A stretch of 40,988 nucleotides of DNA from Candidatus Luteimonas excrementigallinarum (lineage in GTDB: Bacteria > Pseudomonadota > Gammaproteobacteria > Xanthomonadales > Xanthomonadaceae): positions 1 through 40,988 of the forward strand of contig DXCY01000121.1 in NCBI GenBank assembly GCA_019115725.1. Reading direction: 5' to 3'. The notes below the pieces were generated by a model, which had not been told where the DNA came from, did no database searches, and saw nothing but the letters and a program-made list of their open reading frames with translations. Of the stretch, positions 34,411 to 40,988 are shown piece by piece. The number at the start of each line of letters is the position of its first letter. The stretch's first letter is position 1. A program made the position numbers and the translations under genes.

Positions 34411-34971
34411 ATGCGCCACCTGTTCACCGCCGCCGGCCTTGCCGGCCTGCTGCTGGCCACCACCGCCCTCGCCTCACCGCACGACGAGGTGACCCGCGCC
34501 GTGGGCAAGCTGGCCAGCGCCAGCAGCTACGTGATCCATATCGACGCCCCGCAGGCCGGGACTGGCGGCCGGATCGAGATGCAGTACGTAGCCCCCGACC
34601 GCTACCGGATGATGCTGCCGGGCGCCCCGGCGCAGACCATCATCGGCAATCAGGCCTATATGGAGATGGCCGGGCGGGTGATGCGCGTGCCGCTGCCAGC
34701 CGGCACCCTGGACCGGATGCGTGACCAGGCCCATATCCGCGAAACCCAGGAAAACGCCCGCATCGAGGCCGCCGGCAGCGACGTGATCGACGGCGCCCCG
34801 GCCCGCAAGTACCGCATCATCCACCCCGACCAGCCCGGCACCGAGGTGATGCTGTGGGTCAACGGCGAGGGCTGGCCGCTGCAGATGCAGGTGGACGGGG
34901 GCGAAGGCAGCGCGACGATGCGCTATTCGCGCTTCAACGACGCCTCGCTGGTGATCCAGCCGCCCAACTGA
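34411..34971 (+). CDS. Periplasmic protein of unknown function, LolA-like fold possible
   Basis: A 186-residue protein with a signal peptide (HLFTAAGLAGLLLATTALAS, cleavage after ALA). The mature part has alternating beta-type segments (GGRIEMQYVAPDRYRMMLPG, TIIGNQAYMEMAGRVMRVP, VIDGAPARKYRIIHPD, VMLWVNGEGWPLQMQVDGG) that resemble the open barrel of LolA/LolB-type lipid-binding proteins. The resemblance is one of pattern only. The start MRHLFTAAG has CGGAAG upstream. Its last 49 bases overlap the 3' end of the opposite-strand FAD oxidoreductase gene. It is divergent from the WYL regulator, which may control it. Confidence 0.78.
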   Translation: MRHLFTAAGLAGLLLATTALASPHDEVTRAVGKLASASSYVIHIDAPQAGTGGRIEMQYVAPDRYRMMLPGAPAQTIIGNQAYMEMAGRVMRVPLPAGTLDRMRDQAHIRETQENARIEAAGSDVIDGAPARKYRIIHPDQPGTEVMLWVNGEGWPLQMQVDGGEGSATMRYSRFNDASLVIQPPN

Positions 34972-36353
34972 TCGGCCGCCTGCACGGCCTTGGCCACATC
35001 GCGTGCCTGACCGCGCAGGTCGGGCATGGCGATGGTTTCCCACAGGTCGCCGATGCGCAGCACGCCCAGCGTCCACAGGCCCGGCACCGACTGGCCATCA
35101 GCGCCCAGCACCGCGCCCACGCCGCTGGTGGCGGCGCCCATGTGGTGCGGCCCCGGCCGCATCAGCCCGCGCCGCTGCAGGTTGGCCAGCAGGCCGTCGC
35201 CGCCTTCGATCCGCTTGTCCATGCCCAGCGCGTTGACCAGCACGTCGGCTTCCAGGCGCTGTGTCCGGGCCTGTCCGCGCGGTCGCCAGACAATCTCCAG
35301 CGGCCGCCCGGCTTCCACCGCCACCAGGCGGCCGGCCAGGCACTGCAGGCGCCCGGCGTCGGTCGCGGCGCGCAGCCGGCCGGCGACTTCCGGTGCGATC
35401 CGGTGCCGGTGTACATCCCAGTACCGCACCAGATGACGCAGGAACAGGCGCTGCCCGGCGGCATCCAGGCTGGTCCACAGGGCCTGCACGTGCGGGCGCA
35501 GCGCATCCATCACGCCCTGCCACGGCCGCCCCTGTGCCGATTCAGCGGCAGCCAGCGCGCGCAATGTGCGCAGGCGGGCGCGCAGGTCCATGGCCAGCAC
35601 GGCCGGCACATCGATGGGCGCAACGGGCCCGGGCACGGCGTGTTCCAGCGGCAGCAGCCCGCTGCGCGAGATGGACACCACGCGCCCGCGATGGCCCCGC
35701 GCCTCCAGGCTCAGCACCACGTCCACCATGCTCAGCCCGGCGCCGAGGATGCACACGTTGGCGTCGGTGGGAATGGCAGCCACGGCGGGGTAGTCCCAGG
35801 CCTCCACGACCTCCCCGGCCTTCACAGTAGCTGCGCCGGCATCGGCCAGCGGCAGACGGGCGGGCCGGTTGCCCACCGCCAGTACCACTGCCCTGGCGCG
35901 CAGACGCGCGCCTGAGGCCAGCTCCACCGTGAAGCCCCCGCCCTCCACCGGCACCACGTCCACCGCCATATCCGTGAAGCGGCGCAGCCGGTCGCGCCCG
36001 GGGCGGCTGTCGAGCACCGACTGCAGGTAGCGCGCGTAAACCATGCGCGGCATGAAGCGCGTGGCGAGCTCGGCCGCCGCCACACTGGCGTAATCCGGCT
36101 GGCGGCGCAGGAAATCCACGAAATCCATCGGCGCTTCATCGAACGCGCTCATCCCGGCCGCGCGCACGTTGAGCAGGTGCTCGCCGCGGCGGGTGGAATA
36201 GGCCACACCTTCGGCCACGTCCGGCCGCGTTTCCACCAGCGCTACCCGGCCTCCGCCGGCCTTGGCATCCAGCAGCCGCGCCGCCACCAGGGTGCCGCCC
36301 GCGCCGCCACCGATGACGACGGCGTCAAACCACGATGATTCCGGACTGGCCAC
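34923..36353 (-). CDS. FAD/NAD(P)-binding oxidoreductase (HcaR/NAD_binding_9 type)
   Basis: A 476-residue flavoprotein. FAD binding is at FDAVVIGGGAGGTLVAARLL near the N-terminus, then GVAYSTRRGEHLLNVRAAGMSAF, typical of the NAD_binding_9 group. A second dinucleotide site is CILGAGLSMVDVVLSLEARGH, and the C-terminus has VNALGMDKRIEGGDGLLANLQRRGLMRPGPHH. Members act as monooxygenase-like or hydroxyacylglutathione-linked oxidoreductases; the substrate is unknown. The GTG start at 36353 has AAGGGG before it; a frame open to 36506 adds a Trp/Arg-rich stretch that does not look coding. It overlaps the opposite gene by 49 bases at the 3' end. Confidence 0.85.
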   Translation of the reverse strand: MASPESSWFDAVVIGGGAGGTLVAARLLDAKAGGGRVALVETRPDVAEGVAYSTRRGEHLLNVRAAGMSAFDEAPMDFVDFLRRQPDYASVAAAELATRFMPRMVYARYLQSVLDSRPGRDRLRRFTDMAVDVVPVEGGGFTVELASGARLRARAVVLAVGNRPARLPLADAGAATVKAGEVVEAWDYPAVAAIPTDANVCILGAGLSMVDVVLSLEARGHRGRVVSISRSGLLPLEHAVPGPVAPIDVPAVLAMDLRARLRTLRALAAAESAQGRPWQGVMDALRPHVQALWTSLDAAGQRLFLRHLVRYWDVHRHRIAPEVAGRLRAATDAGRLQCLAGRLVAVEAGRPLEIVWRPRGQARTQRLEADVLVNALGMDKRIEGGDGLLANLQRRGLMRPGPHHMGAATSGVGAVLGADGQSVPGLWTLGVLRIGDLWETIAMPDLRGQARDVAKAVQAADQLGGWITSEASLKRE

Positions 36354-36504
36354 GCAATCCCCTTCTGGAGGGCGGGAAAGGGGCGAAGTATCCCACCGGC
36401 CCGCGGCCCGGATCCACCGCCGCCACGCCCCTCCCGCATTGCACCAGGCACGGCTGCGGATATCCTTGGCCACTGTCTGCCGGCGCCCGCAAGGGCGGAA
36501 AGGC

Positions 36505-36549
36505 ATGTTTCCGGATACGAATGAATGGATCTGCCGCTCACTCTCCTGA
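36505..36549 (+). CDS. Candidate 14-residue leader peptide before the permease
   Basis: The short open frame MFPDTNEWICRSLS has a good GGAAAGG ribosome site at about 36496-36502. Its last codons overlap the permease start at 36525 in another frame. This is a possible leader that couples to permease translation. No homology is known to me, and chance is a fair alternative. Confidence 0.3.
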   Translation: MFPDTNEWICRSLS

Positions 36550-38354
36550 CCACAATCGCCGTGATGCTGGTGGCGGTATACCTGTTCATCACCGAAAAGC
36601 TGCGCGTGGACGTGGTGGCCCTGCTGGTGATGACCGCCCTGCTGGTTCTGGGCGTGCTCAGCGTGCCGGAGGCGCTGTCGGGCTTTTCCAACCAGGCCAC
36701 GGTGATGGTGGCCTGCATGTTCGTGCTCAGCGGCGCGCTCAAGGCCAATGGCGCCCTGGTGGCGATCGGCGAGCTGCTGTCACGCATCCGCTGGCGCTGG
36801 CTGTTCCTGCTGGTGATGCTGGGGCTGGTGGTCAGCGTGGCCGCTTTCATCAACAACACCGCCACGGTGGCGGTGTTCCTGCCGCTGGTGCTGGTGGCCA
36901 CGGCGGCCAACGGCTGGGCGCCGTCGAAGTTCCTGATCCCGCTGTCCTACATCTCGCAGACGGCGGGCGTGTGCACCCTGATCGGCACCTCCACCAACCT
37001 GCTGGTTGATTCGATGGCCCGTGACGCGGCGGGCGTGGGCTTCACCATTTTCGAGTTCGCGCCGCTGGGCATCATCTTCGTGGGGATCTGCTCGGTGTAC
37101 CTGCTGACCGTGGGCTGGTGGATCCTGCCCAACCGCGGCACTCCCAATCCGGGCGAAACCGAGCACGTGGGCCGTTTCATCGCCGAGCTGGTGGTGCCGG
37201 CCGACACCCCCGTCATCGGCACCTCGCCGCGCAAGGTGCTGCCCGACAGCGCCGACGACGTGGAGCTGCTGGAAGTGCTGCGCAACGGCGTGGCCCAGCG
37301 CGACCCGGACGTGACCATCCAGGCCGGCGACCGGCTGCTGCTGCGCGGGCTCTGGCCGCGGATCGAGGCCGCGCGCAAGGCGATGAAGTGCAAGTTCGAT
37401 CGCGTGCCCAAGGCGCCCGACCGCGCCCCGCCGCCTGTCACCGAAGGTGACGAGGGCGACAAGCCGAAGGAATCCGATGCCGTCCGCCGTGACGAGCGCC
37501 TGCACGTGGAGGCCATGGTGGCCCCCGGCTCGCACCTGATCGGACGCACCCTGCACGGCATGCGCTTTGCCCACACCTACCGCGCCCGGGTGCAGGGCAT
37601 CCACCGCCGCCAGCTGGCCATCCGCGTGCCACTGGACCGGGTGCCGCTGTCGGTGGGCGACGTGCTGATGCTCGACGCCCCGGTGGACGCCATTGATGCG
37701 CTGCGCGCCGACCCGGGCATGATCGTGCTGGGCGAGCGGGCCCAGGAGCGGGTGGCGCCCAAGCGCGCGATCGTGTCGGCGCTGATCATGTTCGCCGCCA
37801 TCGGCGTGGCCGCGCTGGGCTGGCTGCCGATCGTTGCTTCCGCCCTGGTGGGCTGTCTGGCGCTCGTGGCGCTGCGGCTGATGACCCCGGACGAGGCGTA
37901 TGAATCCATCGACTGGCAGGTGATCCTGCTGCTGGCCGGCATCATCCCGCTGGGCATCGCGCTGCAGAAGACCGGTGGCGCCAACATGGTGGCCGAACTG
38001 CTGCTCAACTTCCTCGGCCCCTATGGTCCGCTGGCCACGCTGGCCGCGATCTACCTGATGACCTCGGTCCTGACCGAGGTGATGAGCAATAACGCCTCGG
38101 CGGTGCTGGTCGTGCCCATTGCCCTGGCCACCGCTGAATCCATGGGCGTGGACGCCAAGCCGCTGCTGATCGCGGTCGCCTTTGCCGCGTCCACCAGCTT
38201 CGCCACGCCGATCAGCTACCAGACCAACACCATGGTCTATACCGCCGGCGGCTACCGCTTCAGCGACTTCGTGAAGGTGGGCATGCCGCTGAACGTGATC
38301 TTCTGGATCTCGGCGATCATCCTGATTCCGCGGTTCTTCCCGTTCTATCCCTGA
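36525..38354 (+). CDS. SLC13/DASS-type permease with two RCK_C domains
   Basis: A 609-residue sodium-coupled-type anion transporter (ArsB/NhaD superfamily, divalent-anion family). Transport halves are at about 1-205 and 420-609. They hold the paired signature loops FINNTATVAVFLP, IGTSTNLLVDSM, MSNNASAVLVVP and ATPISYQTNTMVY. Between them are two TrkA_C (RCK_C) domains (FIAELVVPADTPVIGTSP and HVEAMVAPGSHLIGRTL), joined by an acidic-basic linker (VTEGDEGDKPKESDAVRRDE). RCK_C domains in this group may gate transport by ligand binding. The substrate (dicarboxylate, sulfate or other) is not clear. It is followed eight bases later by a small membrane gene. Confidence 0.9.
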   Translation: MDLPLTLLTTIAVMLVAVYLFITEKLRVDVVALLVMTALLVLGVLSVPEALSGFSNQATVMVACMFVLSGALKANGALVAIGELLSRIRWRWLFLLVMLGLVVSVAAFINNTATVAVFLPLVLVATAANGWAPSKFLIPLSYISQTAGVCTLIGTSTNLLVDSMARDAAGVGFTIFEFAPLGIIFVGICSVYLLTVGWWILPNRGTPNPGETEHVGRFIAELVVPADTPVIGTSPRKVLPDSADDVELLEVLRNGVAQRDPDVTIQAGDRLLLRGLWPRIEAARKAMKCKFDRVPKAPDRAPPPVTEGDEGDKPKESDAVRRDERLHVEAMVAPGSHLIGRTLHGMRFAHTYRARVQGIHRRQLAIRVPLDRVPLSVGDVLMLDAPVDAIDALRADPGMIVLGERAQERVAPKRAIVSALIMFAAIGVAALGWLPIVASALVGCLALVALRLMTPDEAYESIDWQVILLLAGIIPLGIALQKTGGANMVAELLLNFLGPYGPLATLAAIYLMTSVLTEVMSNNASAVLVVPIALATAESMGVDAKPLLIAVAFAASTSFATPISYQTNTMVYTAGGYRFSDFVKVGMPLNVIFWISAIILIPRFFPFYP

Positions 38355-38361
38355 GGCGCGG

Positions 38362-38601
38362 ATGAAACGGGCGCTGCGCGTTGTGAACCGCATCATCCGC
38401 CTGCTGATGGTGGTGGGCGGCAGCTGCGGCGTCCTGGCCTGCCTGTGGGCTCTGGTGGATCCGTCGATCATCACCGGGTCGGGCGGCATGCTGTCCGCGC
38501 ACGCGCCTTCGCCGCGCTGGCGGGCCGCCTTCGGACTGGTGTTCTCGATCGGAATGATCCTGTTCGGCAGCGGCGTGCTGCGCCATCGCGAGCTGCCGTG
38601 A
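38362..38601 (+). CDS. Small two-segment membrane protein
   Basis: A 79-residue protein with two hydrophobic helices (IIRLLMVVGGSCGVLACLWALV and AAFGLVFSIGMILFGSGVLR), a short polar loop and a basic N-terminus (MKRALRVVNR). It begins seven bases after the permease stop, with GAGGCG as a ribosome site, so the two are probably co-transcribed. I do not recognise the family; a small accessory to the permease is possible inference. Confidence 0.68.
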   Translation: MKRALRVVNRIIRLLMVVGGSCGVLACLWALVDPSIITGSGGMLSAHAPSPRWRAAFGLVFSIGMILFGSGVLRHRELP

Positions 38602-38622
38602 CACCGCACTGACGGGCGCGAT

Positions 38623-38652
38623 TTGGGGCTCCCGGCGGGGGTCGCGCATAAT
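38623..38652 (+). promoter_or_regulatory. Candidate sigma-70 promoter of the DUF481 gene
   Basis: TTGGGG (38623-38628), 18 bases, then CATAAT (38647-38652; five of six to TATAAT). The start would be near 38659, 31 bases before the ATG. Confidence 0.5.
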
Positions 38653-38689
38653 GGTCCGTTCGCACGTGATCAGCCAGGTCTTGCCCGCC

Positions 38690-39475
38690 ATGCGTCGTTC
38701 CTTCCTGCCCGTTTCCCTCGCCCTCGCGCTTGCCATGGGCACGCCCGCCTTCGCCCAGGATGCGCCCTACCCCGGCGCCGAGCCGCCTGTGTGGGCCGCC
38801 ACCGGCGAGCTGGGTTTCGCCATGACCCGCGGCAACCGCGATTCGGAAAACCTCAACACCCGCCTGCACCTGATGCAGGAGGATTCGCGCAGCAAGCACC
38901 AGCTGACCCTGTCGGCGCTGCGGGCCAAGACCGATGTGACCGTGGTGGACGCGGAAGGCAACTCGGAAACGGTGTACCAGACCAGTGCCAACCGCTACCA
39001 GATCGGCGGCAGCACCTCGATCAAGGTCGACCAGATCCACAACTGGTTCGGCGCCGCGCGTTACGAGCGCGACGACTACGCGACCAACGACTACCAGGGC
39101 ACGTTCTCGTTCGGCTACGGCCACCACTTCTTCAACGATGACAACACGTTCCTGCTGTTCGAAATCGGCCCCGGTTACCGGCGTGCGCGCGAGGCCAGCA
39201 CCCAGGAGGTCAACAGCGATTACATCGTGCGTGGACTGATGGATTTCGGCCGCAGCCTGACCAGCAACACCCGCCTGAGCAACACCCTGCTGGTGGAGGC
39301 GGGCAGCGACAACACCTTTGCCCAGAACGACCTGGGCCTGACGGTGGCCATGAACGATGCGCTGGCCCTGAAGGCGGGGCTGCAGTTCCGCCACAACAGC
39401 GATGTGGACGAGAGTGCCGGCATCAAGCGTACCGACACCCTGAGCACCATCAACCTAGTCTACACCTTCAAGTAA
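38690..39475 (+). CDS. DUF481 (YdiY-like) outer-membrane barrel protein
   Basis: A 261-residue protein with a signal peptide (PVSLALALAMGTPAFAQ, cleavage after AFA). The mature part is a DUF481 beta-barrel, expected in the outer membrane. Family motifs include ATGELGFAMTRGNRDSENLNTRL, GGSTSIKVDQIHNWFGAARYERDDY, FEIGPGYRR and a C-terminal aromatic, LVYTFK. E. coli YdiY is acid-inducible; function here is unknown. The start MRRSFLPV is preferred over an upstream frame from 38651 that would precede the signal peptide with 13 residues. It is convergent with hemC. Confidence 0.9.
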   Translation: MRRSFLPVSLALALAMGTPAFAQDAPYPGAEPPVWAATGELGFAMTRGNRDSENLNTRLHLMQEDSRSKHQLTLSALRAKTDVTVVDAEGNSETVYQTSANRYQIGGSTSIKVDQIHNWFGAARYERDDYATNDYQGTFSFGYGHHFFNDDNTFLLFEIGPGYRRAREASTQEVNSDYIVRGLMDFGRSLTSNTRLSNTLLVEAGSDNTFAQNDLGLTVAMNDALALKAGLQFRHNSDVDESAGIKRTDTLSTINLVYTFK

Positions 39476-39491
39476 GCCGGCCGGCGCCGGC
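39476..39491. terminator. Hairpin between convergent DUF481 and hemC genes
   Basis: GCCGGC-CGGC-GCCGGC sits in the 18-base gap between the two stop codons, and the stops form near-symmetric flanks (TAAGC and GCTTA). There is no U tract, so it may be a weak two-way terminator. Confidence 0.38.
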
Positions 39492-39493
39492 GC

Positions 39494-40411
39494 TTACTCC
39501 GCCGGCGGCAGCAGCTCGCCGGCGCCGCGCGCCAGCAGCATTTCCGCCACCTGGCGGCCCAGCGCGCCGGTGTCGTTTGCGGCGCCCTCCGCCTCGGCGC
39601 GTACCAGGCGACCGGTGGCGGCATCGCCCACCATGCCGGTCAGCGTCACGCGCTCCCCATCCAGCACCGCCATCGCCGCCACGGGCACGTGGCAACTGCC
39701 GTGCAGGGCGCGGTTCATGGCCCGCTCGGCCTCCACGCAGGTGCGCGTGTGAGCATCATCCAGGGCAGCGAACAGTGCTGTCAGCTCCGGGGCGTCATCG
39801 CGGCATTCAATCGCGATCGCACCCTGGGCGGGGGCGGGCAACCACTCCGGCGCATCCAGGCGGCTGCGGATGCGGGCATCCAGCGCCAGCCGCTGCAGGC
39901 CAGCGCAGGCAAGGATGATGGCGTCGAACTCACCGGCATCCAGCTTGGCCAGGCGGGTGTTGACGTTGCCACGCAGGTCGCCGAGCTGGATGTCGGGGCG
40001 CAGCGCGCGCACCTGGGCCTGGCGGCGCAGCGAGGAAGTACCCACCCGCGCGCCCTGGGGCAGATCAGCCAGCGATGCATGGTGCGTGCTGACGAAGGCA
40101 TCGGCATGATCGGCGCGGGCCAGGATCGCCGGCAGGGCAAAGCCCGGTTCCAGTTCCATCGGCACATCCTTGAGCGAATGCACCGCGCAATCGGCCTCGC
40201 CGCGCAGCATGGCCAGCTCCAGCTCCTTCAGAAACAGCCCCTTGCCGCCAATCGCGGCCAGCGAGCGGTCGAGGATTTCGTCGCCGCGGGTGGACATGGG
40301 TACCAGTTCCACTTCGATACCCGGATGCGCCTGGCGCAGACGGTCGGCGACGTATTCGCTCTGCCAGAGGGCAAGCGGGCTTTTGCGGGTAGCGATGCGG
40401 AGGGTTTTCAT
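39494..40411 (-). CDS. hemC: Porphobilinogen deaminase (hydroxymethylbilane synthase)
   Basis: A 305-residue enzyme that joins four porphobilinogens in tetrapyrrole synthesis. The start [17 protein letters not shown] is the family start, and GATAAT lies exactly six bases before it. The dipyrromethane cofactor attaches to the Cys in [10 protein letters not shown]. Other motifs are [44 protein letters not shown] and [14 protein letters not shown]. algR immediately upstream is the classic Pseudomonas and Xanthomonas arrangement. It is convergent with the DUF481 gene. Confidence 0.98.
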   Translation of the reverse strand: MKTLRIATRKSPLALWQSEYVADRLRQAHPGIEVELVPMSTRGDEILDRSLAAIGGKGLFLKELELAMLRGEADCAVHSLKDVPMELEPGFALPAILARADHADAFVSTHHASLADLPQGARVGTSSLRRQAQVRALRPDIQLGDLRGNVNTRLAKLDAGEFDAIILACAGLQRLALDARIRSRLDAPEWLPAPAQGAIAIECRDDAPELTALFAALDDAHTRTCVEAERAMNRALHGSCHVPVAAMAVLDGERVTLTGMVGDAATGRLVRAEAEGAANDTGALGRQVAEMLLARGAGELLPPAE

Positions 40412-40417
40412 CCGCCT

Positions 40418-40423
40418 ATTATC
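40418..40423 (-). promoter_or_regulatory. Candidate -10 for a leaderless hemC transcript
   Basis: Minus-strand GATAAT, six bases (AGGCGG), then the ATG at 40411. AGGCGG could instead be a weak ribosome site. Confidence 0.48.
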
Positions 40424-40477
40424 CCCGCCCCCACCATCCGCGGCCATGCCACCCCGCGGAAGCACGTCGCGCGCCTG

Positions 40478-40988
40478 CTACAGGCGCTGGAGGGTATCGC
40501 GGACGTGGGCAACGCAGCGGCGGCTGACTTCCAGCGGCTGGTCCACGTTGCGCAGCAGCACCACCGACTGGCCGTCGGGCTCGCGCCGCAGCTCCACCAC
40601 GGCGTCGCGGGCCACCAGGCAGTTGCGGTGGATGCGCAGGAAGCGCTCGCCGAACTCGGTTTCCAGCGAACGCAGCGATTCCTCGATCAGGTCCTCGCCA
40701 TTGGCATGGTGGACCACCACGTACTTCTCATCTGCCTGCAGGTAATGGACCTGGCCGATCGGAATCAGCCGCAGGCTGCCGCGCAGGCGGGCGCACAGGT
40801 GGGTGCGTTCCTGCGGCTGCTCCGGGCCGGCAGCGGCCTGTTCCCTGCCAAGAGTGTCCCGGCCCAGGGTGAAGGTACGGGCGCGCTCGATCGCCGCCTG
40901 CAGCCGTTCCAGGCGCACCGGTTTGACCAGGTAGTCCACCGCTGCCGCCTCGAAGGCCTTCAGCGCGTGGGCGTCGTAGGCGGTGCAG
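40478..40988 (-). CDS. algR: LytTR-type response regulator, C-terminal part (AlgR)
   Basis: The visible 170 residues begin in the receiver domain (CTAYDAHALKAFEAAAVDYLVKPV, with the conserved Lys) and end in a LytTR DNA-binding domain. That domain has GSLRLIPIGQVHYLQADEKYVVVHHANG and SLRSLETEFGERFLRIHRNCLVARDAVVEL. This is the AlgR pattern; in Pseudomonas it controls alginate and type IV pili. The start and phospho-acceptor Asp lie beyond the right edge. Hydrophilic linker between the domains is long and Gln/Glu-rich. It is 66 bases from hemC. Confidence 0.92.
   Translation of the reverse strand, partial: CTAYDAHALKAFEAAAVDYLVKPVRLERLQAAIERARTFTLGRDTLGREQAAAGPEQPQERTHLCARLRGSLRLIPIGQVHYLQADEKYVVVHHANGEDLIEESLRSLETEFGERFLRIHRNCLVARDAVVELRREPDGQSVVLLRNVDQPLEVSRRCVAHVRDTLQRL

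Noticed and set aside
36780-38609. A 609-codon minus-strand frame across the permease.
   Set aside because: His/Arg/Gln-rich antisense shadow of a clear membrane transporter with paired transport motifs.

Overview
The window is chromosomal DNA from a very GC-rich gammaproteobacterium, most likely a member of the Xanthomonadaceae (a Luteimonas, Lysobacter, Pseudoxanthomonas or Stenotrophomonas type). The evidence is a set of core-gene neighbourhoods: algR next to hemC, the lptM-dapF-DUF484-xerC block followed by hslVU, a Pseudomonas-type LigD (phosphoesterase-ligase-polymerase) next to ku, an HslV with a 12-residue propeptide, and two secreted S9 oligopeptidases in tandem. I see no tRNA, rRNA, insertion sequence, prophage or CRISPR array. 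Codon use looks uniform, so most of the window reads as core genome.

Layout. 1-4553: non-homologous end joining (ligD, cut by the left edge, and ku), a stress-type short-chain dehydrogenase, and a divergent 59-residue stress-like peptide. 4558-7856: small envelope and secreted proteins (an acidic-linker protein, an NlpE-like lipoprotein, a coupled pair of unknown secreted proteins, an EF-hand protein) plus a HAD phosphatase. 8186-11531: a PQQ sugar dehydrogenase lipoprotein and a REC-PAS-PAS-PAS-GGDEF diguanylate cyclase. 11565-17369: an unknown secreted protein, an attachment-family protein, a thioredoxin-like protein, an FKBP lipoprotein, a flavoprotein, a Tat-exported D-aminoacylase and a DUF808 membrane protein. 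17483-20735: yggS-pdxY (vitamin B6 homeostasis) and a DUF2249/NnrS-like pair preceded by an FNR-type box. 20848-22825: rluF converging on an MFS exporter. 23048-28299: hslU, hslV, xerC, DUF484, dapF, lptM and a DUF454 gene. 28371-34275: two S9 peptidase lipoproteins, a small membrane protein and a WYL regulator. 34411-40988: a periplasmic protein overlapping tail to tail with an FAD oxidoreductase, an SLC13-type permease, a DUF481 barrel, hemC and the C-terminal half of AlgR.

Non-coding structure. Three GTAG-type REP elements and a degenerate fourth are present; two of them form an inverted pair in which both stem arms have changed together, and one supplies the stop codon of the D-aminoacylase gene. 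A heat-shock-like promoter and a leader hairpin precede hslVU. A hairpin with a six-U tract lies in the leader of the EF-hand gene and can fold in two exclusive ways. At least eight genes have a -10-like hexamer exactly six bases before the start codon, which points to leaderless mRNAs. The most interesting gene sets are the FNR-box DUF2249/NnrS-like operon and the coupled pair of unknown secreted proteins at 5701-6587.
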